A stretch of 64,000 nt of DNA, taken from positions 32,890 through 96,889 of the forward strand of contig CADADE010000005.1 of NCBI GenBank assembly GCA_902786615.1, read 5' to 3'. Shown piece after piece: positions 52,056 through 60,704 of this stretch (positions are counted from its first letter, which is position 1; the number at the start of each line of letters is the position of its first letter). The stretch comes from Oscillospiraceae bacterium (lineage in GTDB: Bacteria > Bacillota_A > Clostridia > Oscillospirales > Oscillospiraceae). The notes below the pieces were generated by a model. It saw only the letters and a list, made by a program, of their open reading frames with translations, did no database searches and had not been told where the DNA came from. A program made the position numbers and the translations under genes.

Positions 52056-54338
52056 TTACGTAACGCTGAGCTTCTGGGACTCCTTATAGGGCTTGAAGAG
52101 CTGCCAGCAGATCGCGCCGAGCAGAACGAGGGCCGCGATCAGGCCGAGGATGTTCATGCTGCCGGCGAAGGCGCAGCCGAGCTGCCACACGATCAGCGCG
52201 ATCACATAGGCAAAGCAGCACTGGTAGCAGATGGCAAACCAGGTCCACTTGCGGCTGTTCATCTCGCGCTTGATGGCGCCGATGGCCGCAAAGCAGGGCG
52301 CGCACAGGAGGTTGAAGATCATGAAGGCATAGGCCGCAAGCTTTCCGTGACCGCCGGAGAAGTTGTTGAAGTCCTCTGCCACCTTATCCCAGATCTGGTC
52401 GCCGTTTTCTTCCAACTCATCCTCGCCGTTCTTATCGTCGTAATTGTACAGGACGCCGAAGGTGCCGACCACCTCCTCCTTGGCGACAAGGCCGGTAACG
52501 GTGGCGACGGTGGGCTTCCAGTCGCCGAAGCCCAGGGGTTTAAAGACGAAGGAAACAGGCTGGGCGACGCGGGCCAGAATGGAGTCGTCCATGGGCTCGA
52601 CCTCGTCCTCGGGGATGTTCATGCGCTTTGCCACCTGAGAGACATACTCTTTGGTGACGACGGTCTCGTCATTATACAGCTCCTTCACCATGCCGAAGCG
52701 GCCGTTGACCGTGCCGAAGCCGGAGAGGAACCAGATCACGATGGAGGCAACGACGATGACGGAGCCCGCGCGCTTGATGAAGGACCAGCCGCGCTCCCAG
52801 GTGCCGCGCAGGACGTTGCCGAGCGCGGGAACATGATAGGGGGGCAGTTCCATGACGAAGGGGGCGGGATCGCCGGCAAACATCTTCGTCTTCTTGAGCA
52901 TGATGCCGGAGATGATGATGGCGGCAATGCCGATAAAGTAGGCGGAGGTGGACACCAGCGTGCTGCCGCCGAAGAGCGCGCCCGCGATCAGGCCGACGAT
53001 GGGCATTTTCGCGCCGCAGGGGATGAAGGTCGTGGTCATGATGGTCATGCGGCGGTCGCGCTCGTTTTCAATGGTGCGCGAGGCCATAACGCCCGGAATG
53101 CCGCAGCCGGTGCCGACCAGCATGGGGATGAAGCTCTTGCCGCTGAGACCAAAGCGGCGGAAGATGCGGTCCATGATAAAGGCGATACGGGCCATATAGC
53201 CGCAGTCCTCGAGAATGCAGAGCATCAGAAACAGCACCAGCATCTGCGGCACAAAGCCGAGCACCGAGCCGACGCCTGCGAGGATGCCGTCGGAAATGAG
53301 GCCGACCAGCCAGGGAGCCGCGCCCCATTTTTCGAGCAGCGCGCGGGAGCCGTTGACCAGCCATTCGCCGCCCAGCACGTCGTTTGCCCAGTCGGTGAGG
53401 AAGGTGCCGATGGAGATGCCGCCGTCGGCGATAGAGGTGCCCATGGAGACGGCGTAGACCAGGTACATGACCACGGCGAAGATGGGCAGCGCGAGCCAGC
53501 GGTTGGTGACGATTTTGTCGATCTTATCGGAGACGGTAAGCGCTCCGACGTTTTTCTTCTTGTAGCAGGCCTTGATGACGGAGCCGATGTAGATGTAGCG
53601 CTCATTGGTGATGATGCTCTCAGCGTCGTCGTCCAGCTCCTTCTCGGCGGCCTGAATGTCCTGCTCGATATGTTCCAGCGTGGCGGCGGGCAGGTTCAGC
53701 TTCTGCTTTACTTTTTCGTCGCGCTCGAAGAGCTTGATGGCGTACCAGCGCTGCTGCTCCTCAGGGAGATTATGCACCGTGACCTCTTCGATGTGGGCCA
53801 AGGCATGCTCCACAACGCCGCTGAACTTGTGCTGGGGGATCGTGCGCGCGCCCTTGGCGGCCCGGACGGCAGCCTCGGCGGCATTCTGGATACCGTCGCC
53901 CTTCAGAGCGGAGATCTCCACGACCTCGCAGCCGAGCTGACGGGAGAGCTCTTTGATGTTGATCTGATCGCCCTTGCGGCGGACGATGTCCATCATGTTG
54001 ATAGCCACCACCACGGGGATGCCGAGCTCGGTGAGCTGGGTGGTGAGATAGAGGTTGCGCTCCAGGTTCGTGCCGTCCACAATGTTCAGGATGGCGTCGG
54101 GGCGCTCGTCAATAAGATAGTTTCTGGCAACCACTTCCTCCAAGGTGTAGGGGGAGAGGGAATAGATTCCGGGCAGGTCGGTGACGGTCACACCGTCGAA
54201 TTTCCTGAGCCTGCCTTCCTTCTTTTCCACGGTGACGCCGGGCCAGTTGCCGACGAACTGGGTTGAGCCGGTCAGGGCGTTAAACAGCGTTGTCTTGCCG
54301 CTGTTGGGGTTGCCGGCCAGGGCAATACGAATATTCAT
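52056..54338 (-). CDS. feoB: Ferrous iron transporter FeoB
   Basis: About 760 residues from ATG 54338. The N-terminal G domain has GNPNSGKTTLFNALTG, DLPGIYSLSPY, NMMD and EISALKG; the membrane part has CGYMARIAFIMDRIFRRFG, MLVGTGCGIPGVMASR and IPCGAKMPIV, the paired Gate motifs. It imports Fe2+ across the inner membrane under low iron. Upstream are two feoA genes and a DtxR-like box at 54364-54379 in the feoA-feoB gap, so feoB may be regulated separately. AAAGGA precedes the start; the frame open to 54437 overlaps feoA. Confidence 0.97.
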   Translation of the reverse strand: MNIRIALAGNPNSGKTTLFNALTGSTQFVGNWPGVTVEKKEGRLRKFDGVTVTDLPGIYSLSPYTLEEVVARNYLIDERPDAILNIVDGTNLERNLYLTTQLTELGIPVVVAINMMDIVRRKGDQINIKELSRQLGCEVVEISALKGDGIQNAAEAAVRAAKGARTIPQHKFSGVVEHALAHIEEVTVHNLPEEQQRWYAIKLFERDEKVKQKLNLPAATLEHIEQDIQAAEKELDDDAESIITNERYIYIGSVIKACYKKKNVGALTVSDKIDKIVTNRWLALPIFAVVMYLVYAVSMGTSIADGGISIGTFLTDWANDVLGGEWLVNGSRALLEKWGAAPWLVGLISDGILAGVGSVLGFVPQMLVLFLMLCILEDCGYMARIAFIMDRIFRRFGLSGKSFIPMLVGTGCGIPGVMASRTIENERDRRMTIMTTTFIPCGAKMPIVGLIAGALFGGSTLVSTSAYFIGIAAIIISGIMLKKTKMFAGDPAPFVMELPPYHVPALGNVLRGTWERGWSFIKRAGSVIVVASIVIWFLSGFGTVNGRFGMVKELYNDETVVTKEYVSQVAKRMNIPEDEVEPMDDSILARVAQPVSFVFKPLGFGDWKPTVATVTGLVAKEEVVGTFGVLYNYDDKNGEDELEENGDQIWDKVAEDFNNFSGGHGKLAAYAFMIFNLLCAPCFAAIGAIKREMNSRKWTWFAICYQCCFAYVIALIVWQLGCAFAGSMNILGLIAALVLLGAICWQLFKPYKESQKLSVT

Positions 54339-54363
54339 ATCCTGTAAATCCTTTCTTCCTGCG

Positions 54364-54379
54364 TTAGGTTTTGCTAACC
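54364..54379. promoter_or_regulatory. DtxR/IdeR-type iron box between feoA and feoB
   Basis: TTAGGTTTTGCTAACC closely matches the first 16 bases of the DtxR/IdeR consensus (two mismatches at the centre). Further GCTAAC half-sites are at 54913, 54945 and 54985. Confidence 0.5.
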
Positions 54380-54423
54380 ACAGGGCTTGAAGATACGGGG
54401 CCTCAGCCCCGGAAAAAACGTTC

Positions 54424-54645
54424 TTATTCGACCTCAACCATTTCGGCGTCGGCCTTGCGCAGGCTCAGCTCATAATTGCGCACGGTGACCTCCACCGGGT
54501 CGCCCAGCGGCGCCACCTTGCGCACATAGATCGACACCCCCTTGGTGATGCCCATGTCCATGATGCGGCGCTTCACCGCGCCCTCTCCATGGAGCTTGAC
54601 GACCTTGACGGTCTCGCCGATTTTGGCGTCTCTCAGCGTTTTCAT
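54424..54645 (-). CDS. feoA: FeoA-domain protein, second copy
   Basis: 73 residues with the SH3-like FeoA pattern: GETVKVVKLHGEGAVKRRIMDMG, then YVRKVAPLGDPVEVTVRNYELSLRK. FeoA helps FeoB, probably through its G domain. A good GGAGGAG-type site precedes the start. It follows the other feoA by 13 bp and leads to feoB after 85 bp. Confidence 0.93.
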   Translation of the reverse strand: MKTLRDAKIGETVKVVKLHGEGAVKRRIMDMGITKGVSIYVRKVAPLGDPVEVTVRNYELSLRKADAEMVEVE

Positions 54646-54658
54646 ACCTCTCTCCTCC

Positions 54659-54871
54659 TTAAATCATGATACGGCGGGCCATGTCCGCATCCAGGGCGAT
54701 CCGGGCTTGCTTGACGTTGACGATCACGTTTCCGTTCAGCACGGACACCAGCGTTACGCTTCCGCCCACTACGAAGCCGAGATCCTCCAGGTGCTTCTTT
54801 ACCTCGGGGCTGCCGCCGATTTTGCGGATGATGTTCTCCTCACCCGGCTCAGCCACATTCAATGGCATCAT
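54659..54871 (-). CDS. feoA: FeoA-domain protein, first copy
   Basis: 70 residues, MMPLNVAEPGEENIIRKIGG, then KKHLEDLGFVVGGSVTLVSV and NVKQARIALDADMARRI. It is a divergent FeoA and first gene of the operon. Two different feoA genes ahead of feoB is a common Clostridia layout. A strong promoter lies 60 bp upstream. Confidence 0.92.
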   Translation of the reverse strand: MMPLNVAEPGEENIIRKIGGSPEVKKHLEDLGFVVGGSVTLVSVLNGNVIVNVKQARIALDADMARRIMI

Positions 54872-54928
54872 TGCAGTATCCTCTCTTTGTATTCTCTATG
54901 AAGTTGCGTTCTGCTAACTTCATAGGCT

Positions 54929-54957
54929 ATAATAGTTAATCAAGGCTAACTTGTCAA
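54929..54957 (-). promoter_or_regulatory. Sigma-A promoter of the feo operon with overlapping operator
   Basis: Minus strand TTGACA (54957-54952), 17 bases, TATTAT (54934-54929). The spacer forms a dyad, AGTTA (54934-54938) and TAACT (54947-54951), with GTTAGCCT similar to the DtxR box, so a bound iron repressor would cover the promoter. Confidence 0.72.
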
Positions 54958-55033
54958 GGGGTTTTGCAAAAAAAGATAGCGGCAGCTAACGAAAAACGAT
55001 TCCTTAAGATTTCCTAAATTACACGCGCCGTGC

Positions 55034-55062
55034 TTGTAAAAAGTGTGCGCGGCGCTTATAAT
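55034..55062 (+). promoter_or_regulatory. Sigma-A promoter for the LysM mini-protein
   Basis: TTGTAA (55034-55039), 17-base spacer, TATAAT (55057-55062), 62 bases before ATG 55124. Confidence 0.7.
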
Positions 55063-55123
55063 TTCAGTATCGTTCAGGCTGGGCGGCTGTACCGTCCGGC
55101 AACGGAAAGAAGGAGGAACAAAT

Positions 55124-55357
55124 ATGAGCCAAAAGGAGATGCATCGCCTTGACGATGCCGGCCTGGGCGCGGTCAGCGGCGGCGCGCAGGAGGAGCCGAG
55201 ACGGCAGAAGATCGGCTACAACGTCAAGCGGGGCGACACCCTGCTCAAGATCGCGGCACAGTTCAATGTGTCGATCCTGGATCTGATCGCATGGAACGAC
55301 ATCCGCAATCCCGATCTCATCTACGAAGGACAGACCCTGATTATCTACAAGTCCTGA
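55124..55357 (+). CDS. LysM mini-protein with a double-glycine type leader
   Basis: 77 residues. The first 20 end LDDAGLGAVSGG, the form of leaders cut by C39 peptidase-ABC exporters (LxxxxLxxVxGG). The rest is one LysM domain: IGYNVKRGDTLLKIAAQFN, then LDLIAWNDI and LIYEGQTLIIYKS. A LysM domain binds peptidoglycan, so the cut product would be a small secreted wall-binding protein. There is no ordinary signal peptide. AAGGAGGAAC supports the start. No exporter is adjacent; the C39 transporter at 28146 is the only one in the window. Confidence 0.85.
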   Translation: MSQKEMHRLDDAGLGAVSGGAQEEPRRQKIGYNVKRGDTLLKIAAQFNVSILDLIAWNDIRNPDLIYEGQTLIIYKS

Positions 55358-55364
55358 AAAGGAG

Positions 55365-55402
55365 CGCGGCCCCGGAATCACCAGCGTGATTCCGGGGCCG
55401 CG
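55365..55402 (+). terminator. Strong GC hairpin after the LysM gene
   Basis: CGCGGCCCCGGAATCAC and GTGATTCCGGGGCCGCG pair perfectly over 17 bp with loop CAGC, followed by ATTT. Confidence 0.85.
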
Positions 55403-55408
55403 ATTTAA

Positions 55409-55470
55409 CCTGCCTCCCCGGCCGCTTGCGGCGAATGGGGGAGGGGGACCGCTTTAGCGGTGGAAGGGGT
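55409..55470. repeat. Possible dispersed REP-like sequence
   Basis: CCTCCCC... GGGGGAGG and ACCGCTTTAGCGGT form nested palindromes between convergent genes. It resembles short extragenic repeats common in gut Clostridia. Only one copy is seen here, so this is a tentative call. Confidence 0.35.
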
Positions 55471-56289
55471 TCACATTTTCAAAAACGCCTCAAAATTTTC
55501 GCTCAGGATCATCTCGTTCATGCGATCGTCGAGCCCGAGGGAGAAAAAGCGCTCCAGCTCTTCGCCCGGCTCCCACATGGGATAATCCGTACCGAAAAAG
55601 ATATGCGTCGGGTCAAATACTTCGAGGGCCTTGCGCGCCGCGTCATAGGCGTTGAAGGGGAGGGTGCTGCTCGTGTCGATGAAGACGTTCGGAAGCCTCA
55701 GGCACTCCCGCGCATCCTTCCATTCGCTCCAGCCGCCGCAGTGCGGGGCGACGCAGCGGAGCTTCGGAAAGCTCCTTGCCACGTGGGCCATGCGCCGGGG
55801 TGTGGAGTAGTCGTAGCGGTAATCGCCGGTGTGCGCGATGAGAAACAGGTTTTCCGCGCTCATGATCTCGTACAGGGGCAGGAGCCGTTCGTCATCCAGT
55901 TTGAAGCGCTGAATATCCGGGTGGAGCTTGATGCCCACGAGACCGCTCTCCTTCATGCGCTTTACCTCGCCCTCAAAGTCGGGGTAGTCGGGGTGCATGG
56001 TGCCCACGCCGATGAGCTGCGGGTTTTCCCGGCAGGTATCGCGGATAAAGCGGTTGATGATCTCCACCTGATGGGGCGCGGTGGCGGTGGAGAAGACCAC
56101 GGCGCGCTCGACGCCGTCCTTCTTCATGCGCGGCAGCAGATCTTCCACCGTTCCCGGCAGATGGCCGAGAGGGACGGGCGCGGGGATCTCGGCGTTGCAG
56201 GAGCCCTCATAGAAATTGTTGGTTGCCATCACGGCGGCGAGGGCGATGCGGGGCTGAAAGATGTGGACGTGCGAATCAATAATGTGCAT
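55471..56289 (-). CDS. Amidohydrolase-2 family metal-dependent hydrolase
   Basis: 272 residues from ATG 56289 (or ATG 56310). MHIIDSHVHIF provides the first two metal His; GIKLHPDIQRF, HTGDYRYDY, CVAPHCGGWSEW and FFGTDYPMWEP supply the others. The fold is an amidohydrolase/ACMSD-like TIM barrel. The substrate is unknown; many relatives act as decarboxylases or lactonases. It stands alone and runs away from the T-box operon. Confidence 0.87.
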   Translation of the reverse strand: MHIIDSHVHIFQPRIALAAVMATNNFYEGSCNAEIPAPVPLGHLPGTVEDLLPRMKKDGVERAVVFSTATAPHQVEIINRFIRDTCRENPQLIGVGTMHPDYPDFEGEVKRMKESGLVGIKLHPDIQRFKLDDERLLPLYEIMSAENLFLIAHTGDYRYDYSTPRRMAHVARSFPKLRCVAPHCGGWSEWKDARECLRLPNVFIDTSSTLPFNAYDAARKALEVFDPTHIFFGTDYPMWEPGEELERFFSLGLDDRMNEMILSENFEAFLKM

Positions 56290-56394
56290 GGGGGTCACCC
56301 GGTTTCTCATAATATACGCGCAAGTTTAACGATTCAAAGGCAGAATGTCAAGAATTATTTCAAATACAGATAGAAAAAATGGTAATTTATACAG

Positions 56395-56423
56395 TTGACG
56401 CTGGGGGTGCCCTGTGATAAAAT
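56395..56423 (+). promoter_or_regulatory. Sigma-A promoter for the Leu T-box operon
   Basis: TTGACG (56395-56400), 17-base spacer, TAAAAT (56418-56423), just before the T-box leader. Confidence 0.75.
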
Positions 56424-56429
56424 CCGCAT

Positions 56430-56700
56430 AGTAAAAAGGCTATGAAGGAAAATCGCTTCCGAAGGATCGCCACAGAGAGCCGGCGGCTGGTGTGAGTCGG
56501 CGCGGGAAACGGAAAGCGTCTCATTCCTGAGCGGGATCTGCGAAGTGCGCACAGCGGCATGGTAGCGGATCACGGGAGGCCCCGTTACAGGCCATGGGTT
56601 TATCGGAACCCGAGAGAGTCCGCCGTCGGCGGAAAAAACAGGGTGGTACCGCGAATACAAATTCGCCCCTGAAGCTCAGTGAGCTTCGGGGGTTTATCTA
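56430..56700 (+). ncRNA. T-box leader, probable Leu (CTC) specifier
   Basis: A stem I with CACAGAGAGCCGGCGGC and GGTGTGAG features leads to the T-box sequence AGGGTGGTACCGCG (56640-56653), then a terminator, CCCCTGAAGCTC with GAGCTTCGGGG and TTTAT. The specifier loop lies between the AAGGA and TTCCT strands; its right side reads TCTCA, giving codon CTC (Leu) followed by A. Uncharged tRNA-Leu would bind and let transcription continue into the LeuA-like gene. Confidence 0.92.
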
Positions 56701-56722
56701 TTTGCCAAAGGAAGTGCATACA

Positions 56723-58138
56723 ATGGACAAAATCCGCGTCAGCGACATAACGATGAAGCAGCTAGCGAAACAAGGGGACAACAGCCTGAGCTTCAAGGGA
56801 AAAATCGAGGTTGCAAAGCTTCTGGACAAGCTGGCGGTTTCCGTCATAGAGATCGAGGGCATCCGCTCCGCCAGGGCCGACGCCCTGCGCATCAAGTCCA
56901 TCGCCTCCGCCGTGAAAAACAGCGTCGTCGCCGTGCAGGTGGAGCTGGATCTGGAGAGCGTCGAGCAGACCTGGGAGGCGCTCAAGGGCGCAAAGCACCC
57001 GCGCCTGCAAGTCATGGCCCCGGTGAGCACCGTGCAGATGGAATATCTGTCCCGCAAGAAGCCTGACGCCATGATCGAGACCATCGACAGCATCGTGCGC
57101 GCCTGCGCCGCCAGGACACAGGACGTGGAATTTCTTGCCGAGGACGCTACCCGCAGCGACGAGAGCTTCCTGAAACGCGCCATTGAAACGGCGATCGCCG
57201 CGGGCGCGAAGACCGTTACGGTCTGCGACGCGACCGGGGCGCTGCTGCCGGAGGAACTGGCTGCGTTTCTGAATAACCTGCTTGACACGATCCCGGCCTT
57301 GCGGGATGTGACGCTCGGCGTCGCCTGCGCGGATACCATGGCCATGGCGGACGCCTGCTGTGTCGCTGCGGTGCGCAGCGGTGCGCGCGAGGTCAAGACG
57401 GCCTGCGCGGGGGAGACCACCTCTCTCCAGAATGTGGCGGGCATCCTCGCGGCGCGCGAGGAGCTTTTCGGTGTTGTCTGCCCCCTGCACACGGTGGAGC
57501 TCAAGCGCATCGTGCGCCAGATCGTCTGGATGGTGGAGACCAAGCGCAACAAGACCTCGCCCTTTGACGACGGGGTGCAGGACGCCGCGCGTGAGCTCTC
57601 CCTTGCCATCGGGGACGACGCCGTGAGCGTTGCCAATGCCGCGCGCGAGCTCGGCTATGACCTCAATAACGAGGATATCCAGGCCGTGTGGGAGGCCGTG
57701 CAGGAGCTTCTGAGCCACAAGGAGCAGGTAGGCTCGCGCGAGCTTGACGCCATCATCGCCTCCGTCGCCCTGCAGGTGCCCCAGAGCTACACGGTGGAAA
57801 GCTATGTCATCAACAGCGGCAGCAACATTTCCGCCATGGCGCACCTGAAGCTCAGCTACCAGGGCGAGATCCTGGAGGGCGTCACCCTGGGCGACGGCCC
57901 CATCGACGCCGCCTTCCTTGCGCTTGAGAAAATCGTCAATCGTCACTATGAGCTGGACGACTTCCAGATCCGCGCCGTCACCGAGGGGCGCGAGGCCATG
58001 GGCGAGACGGTGGTGCGCCTGGTGTCCAACGGCAAGCTCTATTCCGGGCGCGGCATCTCCACCGATATTGTGTATTCCAGCATCATGGCCTATGTGAACG
58101 CGCTCAACAAAATCGTATATGAGGAGGGCGAGGCATGA
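56723..58138 (+). CDS. LeuA (2-isopropylmalate synthase)-like protein lacking catalytic residues
   Basis: 471 residues. The N-terminal HMGL-like TIM barrel and C-terminal LeuA dimer/regulatory domain (about 335-465, with GDGPIDAAFLALEKI and GRGISTDIVYSS) are plain. The catalytic parts are not. The RDGEQ loop reads KQLAK, and the metal HxHND strand (SVHTHDD in E. coli) reads GVACADT, with Ala for both His. The final active-site His is also not evident. FLAEDATRS keeps the EDA core. It is therefore likely a pseudoenzyme that may sense leucine or act as scaffold. It sits under a Leu-type T-box and overlaps the next gene by 4 bp. ATG 56723 has AAAGGAAG upstream. Confidence 0.85.
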   Translation: MDKIRVSDITMKQLAKQGDNSLSFKGKIEVAKLLDKLAVSVIEIEGIRSARADALRIKSIASAVKNSVVAVQVELDLESVEQTWEALKGAKHPRLQVMAPVSTVQMEYLSRKKPDAMIETIDSIVRACAARTQDVEFLAEDATRSDESFLKRAIETAIAAGAKTVTVCDATGALLPEELAAFLNNLLDTIPALRDVTLGVACADTMAMADACCVAAVRSGAREVKTACAGETTSLQNVAGILAAREELFGVVCPLHTVELKRIVRQIVWMVETKRNKTSPFDDGVQDAARELSLAIGDDAVSVANAARELGYDLNNEDIQAVWEAVQELLSHKEQVGSRELDAIIASVALQVPQSYTVESYVINSGSNISAMAHLKLSYQGEILEGVTLGDGPIDAAFLALEKIVNRHYELDDFQIRAVTEGREAMGETVVRLVSNGKLYSGRGISTDIVYSSIMAYVNALNKIVYEEGEA

Positions 58139-60612
58139 AGCTTTCCTTTTCCACCCGCGGCTGGCAGTCCATGGACTGGGAGCAGCTTTTGGAATCCGCC
58201 AAAGAGAGCGGCATGAACGGCATCGAGCTCTATGATCTCTATAAGCGCCACGATCTCATCGACCGCGGCTGTCCCTTTGACCGCTACCGCGCCGCCGCCA
58301 CCGCAAGACAATTGAGGGAAAACGGCATGTCCGTGCCCTGCCTTGACAGCACTGTCGATCTCTCCGTCCCGGGGACGGAGCCGGACGGCCTTTATAAGCT
58401 CTTCGACATTGCCGGCGCTATCCGCGCCCCCTATGTCGCCGTCATTGCGCTGGAGGAGCGGGAAGAGCTTGTGCGCGAGCGCCTTGCGAAGATCCTGCCC
58501 AAGGCCGAAGCGGCGGACGTGACCCTACTTGTCAAGACCACCGGCATCTATGCCGACACGGGCAGGCTCCGCGCCCTGCTGGATGACTTTGCCAGCGACC
58601 GCCTGGCTGCCCTGTGGGACATTCACCACCCCTGCCACGACTTCGGCGAGGACGCCGACACCACCATCAAAAACCTCGGCGCGTATGTGCGCCATGTGCA
58701 TATCCGCGACTCGGACGAGTCGGGCGAATACAACATTATCGGCGAGGGGAGCCTGCCCGTCGACGAGATGATCCGCGCCCTCGGCTCCATCGACTACGAC
58801 GGCTTTATCTCCCTCGTCTGGAAGCCGGAGTGGATCGAGGACATGGACGATCCCGATATCATTTTCCCGCACTTTGTCAACTACATGAGCCGCTTCGAGA
58901 ACACCCGCGGCAAGAAAAAGCGCCTCTATCCCAACCACGACGGCACCGGCGAATACGTCTGGAAAAAGGACGAGCTGCTGGATCTCAACTTCTCCCAGGT
59001 GCTTGACCGTATGGTGGAGGAGTTCCCGGATCAGTACGCCTTCAAGTACACCACCCTCGACTATACCCGCACCTATGAGGAATTTCGTGAGGATGTGGAC
59101 CGCTTCGCCCGTGCCCTCGTGTATCTCGGCGTAAAGCCCGGCAGCAAGGTCGCCGTCTGGGCCACCAATATCCCGGCCTGGTACATCACCTTCTGGGCCA
59201 CGGTCAAGCTCGGCGCGGTGCTCGTCACGGTGAACACAGCCTACAAGAGCCATGAGGCCGAATACCTCCTGCGCCAGTCGGATACCCACACCCTCGTCAT
59301 GATCGAGTCGTGCCTGGACTCCAACTACCGCGCCATCATCAACGAGCTCTGCCCCGAGCTCAGGGGCCACGACAAGGACAAGCCTCTGCACTGCCGCAAG
59401 CTCCCGTTTCTTCGCAACGTCATCACCGTGGACTTTAAGCAGGAGGGCAGCCTCACCTTTGACGAGGCCATGTCCCGCGGCGATCTCGTCCCCCAGGAGA
59501 CGGTCAACGCCATGGCGGCGCAGGTAAAGCCCGACGACGTGTGCAACATGCAGTACACCTCCGGCACGACGGGCTTTCCCAAGGGCGTCATGCTCACGCA
59601 CTACAACGTGGTCAACAACGGCAAGTGCATCGGCGACCGCATGGGCCTTTCCACCGCCGACCGCATGATGATCCAGGTGCCCATGTTCCACTGCTTCGGC
59701 ATGGTGCTGTCCATGACCTCCTCCATGACCCACGGGGCCACGCTCTGCCCCATGCCCTACTTCTCCGCGAAAAGCTCGCTCGCCTGCATCCAGCAGGAGA
59801 AAATCACCTGCTTCAACGGCGTGCCCACCATGTTCATCGCCATGTTCAACCACCCGGACTACCGCAAAACGGACTTCTCCCACATGCGCACCGGCATCAT
59901 GGCGGGGGCCGGCTGCCCGCCTGAGCTGATGCGCCGCGCCGCGCAGCCGGACGAAATGAACATGCGCGGTATCGTCTCCGTCTACGGTCAGACCGAGTCC
60001 GCCCCCGGCAGCACCATGTCCGCCTGGACGGATTCCATCGACGTGCGCACCGATACCGTGGGCTATGCCTTCCCGCACGTCGAGTGCAAGATCATCGATC
60101 CGGAGACCGGGCTTGAGCTCGGCGACAACCAGACGGGTGAATTCTGCTCCCGCGGGTATAATACCATGAAGGGCTATTACAAAATGCCCCGCGCCACCGC
60201 CGAGACCGTGGACAGCGAAGGCTGGCTCCACTCCGGGGACCTTGCCGTGCGGGATGAAAACGGCAACTACCGCATCACCGGCAGACTCAAGGACATGATC
60301 ATCCGCGGCGGCGAGAACATCTACCCCAAGGAGATCGAGGAGTTTATCTACACCCATCCCAAGGTGCAGGACGTGCAGGTCATCGGCGTGCCGGACAAAA
60401 AGTACGGCGAGGAGGCCTATGCTGCCATCATCCTCAAAGAGGGGGAGAGCATGACCGAGGCGGAGATGCGCTCGTATATCACGGATCACATGGCCCGACA
60501 CAAGGTACCGCGCTATATCGCCTTTACCGACAGCTTCCCCATGAACGCGGCGGGTAAGATCCTGAAATACAAAATGCGCGAAGAGGCGGCAAAAAGACTG
60601 AATCTGGAGTAA
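58135..60612 (+). CDS. Fusion: xylose-isomerase-like TIM barrel plus acyl-CoA synthetase
   Basis: 825 residues. Residues 1-255 form an AP-endonuclease-2/sugar isomerase-like barrel (MKLSFSTRGWQSMDW, LWDIHHPCHDFGED, VRHVHIRDSD). The rest, from about 290, is an AMP-forming acyl-CoA synthetase: YTSGTTGFPKGVMLTH, VYGQTESAPG, WLHSGDLAVRDENGNY and NAAGKILKYKMREE. This joining is unusual. The ligase should activate a short or branched acid; the barrel may channel or trim a related compound. It overlaps the pseudo-LeuA stop (ATGA), so it shares the Leu T-box transcript. Confidence 0.9.
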   Translation: MKLSFSTRGWQSMDWEQLLESAKESGMNGIELYDLYKRHDLIDRGCPFDRYRAAATARQLRENGMSVPCLDSTVDLSVPGTEPDGLYKLFDIAGAIRAPYVAVIALEEREELVRERLAKILPKAEAADVTLLVKTTGIYADTGRLRALLDDFASDRLAALWDIHHPCHDFGEDADTTIKNLGAYVRHVHIRDSDESGEYNIIGEGSLPVDEMIRALGSIDYDGFISLVWKPEWIEDMDDPDIIFPHFVNYMSRFENTRGKKKRLYPNHDGTGEYVWKKDELLDLNFSQVLDRMVEEFPDQYAFKYTTLDYTRTYEEFREDVDRFARALVYLGVKPGSKVAVWATNIPAWYITFWATVKLGAVLVTVNTAYKSHEAEYLLRQSDTHTLVMIESCLDSNYRAIINELCPELRGHDKDKPLHCRKLPFLRNVITVDFKQEGSLTFDEAMSRGDLVPQETVNAMAAQVKPDDVCNMQYTSGTTGFPKGVMLTHYNVVNNGKCIGDRMGLSTADRMMIQVPMFHCFGMVLSMTSSMTHGATLCPMPYFSAKSSLACIQQEKITCFNGVPTMFIAMFNHPDYRKTDFSHMRTGIMAGAGCPPELMRRAAQPDEMNMRGIVSVYGQTESAPGSTMSAWTDSIDVRTDTVGYAFPHVECKIIDPETGLELGDNQTGEFCSRGYNTMKGYYKMPRATAETVDSEGWLHSGDLAVRDENGNYRITGRLKDMIIRGGENIYPKEIEEFIYTHPKVQDVQVIGVPDKKYGEEAYAAIILKEGESMTEAEMRSYITDHMARHKVPRYIAFTDSFPMNAAGKILKYKMREEAAKRLNLE

Positions 60613-60669
60613 ATCGACCAGCGCTTTTCGTCAAAAAGCCCAATCTCTTTAAATGGCGAAAGTTTCTCC

Positions 60670-60698
60670 TTGACAAATACAGAATTTGCGGTAATAAT
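60670..60698 (+). promoter_or_regulatory. Sigma-A promoter for the Ile T-box operon
   Basis: TTGACA (60670-60675), 17-base spacer, AATAAT (60693-60698). Confidence 0.65.
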
Positions 60699-60704
60699 TG
60701 AGGC

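Noticed and set aside
51924..54266. A 780-codon plus-strand open frame opposite feoB
   Set aside because: FeoB on the minus strand is certain. The opposite frame is low-complexity, as happens in GC-rich DNA.
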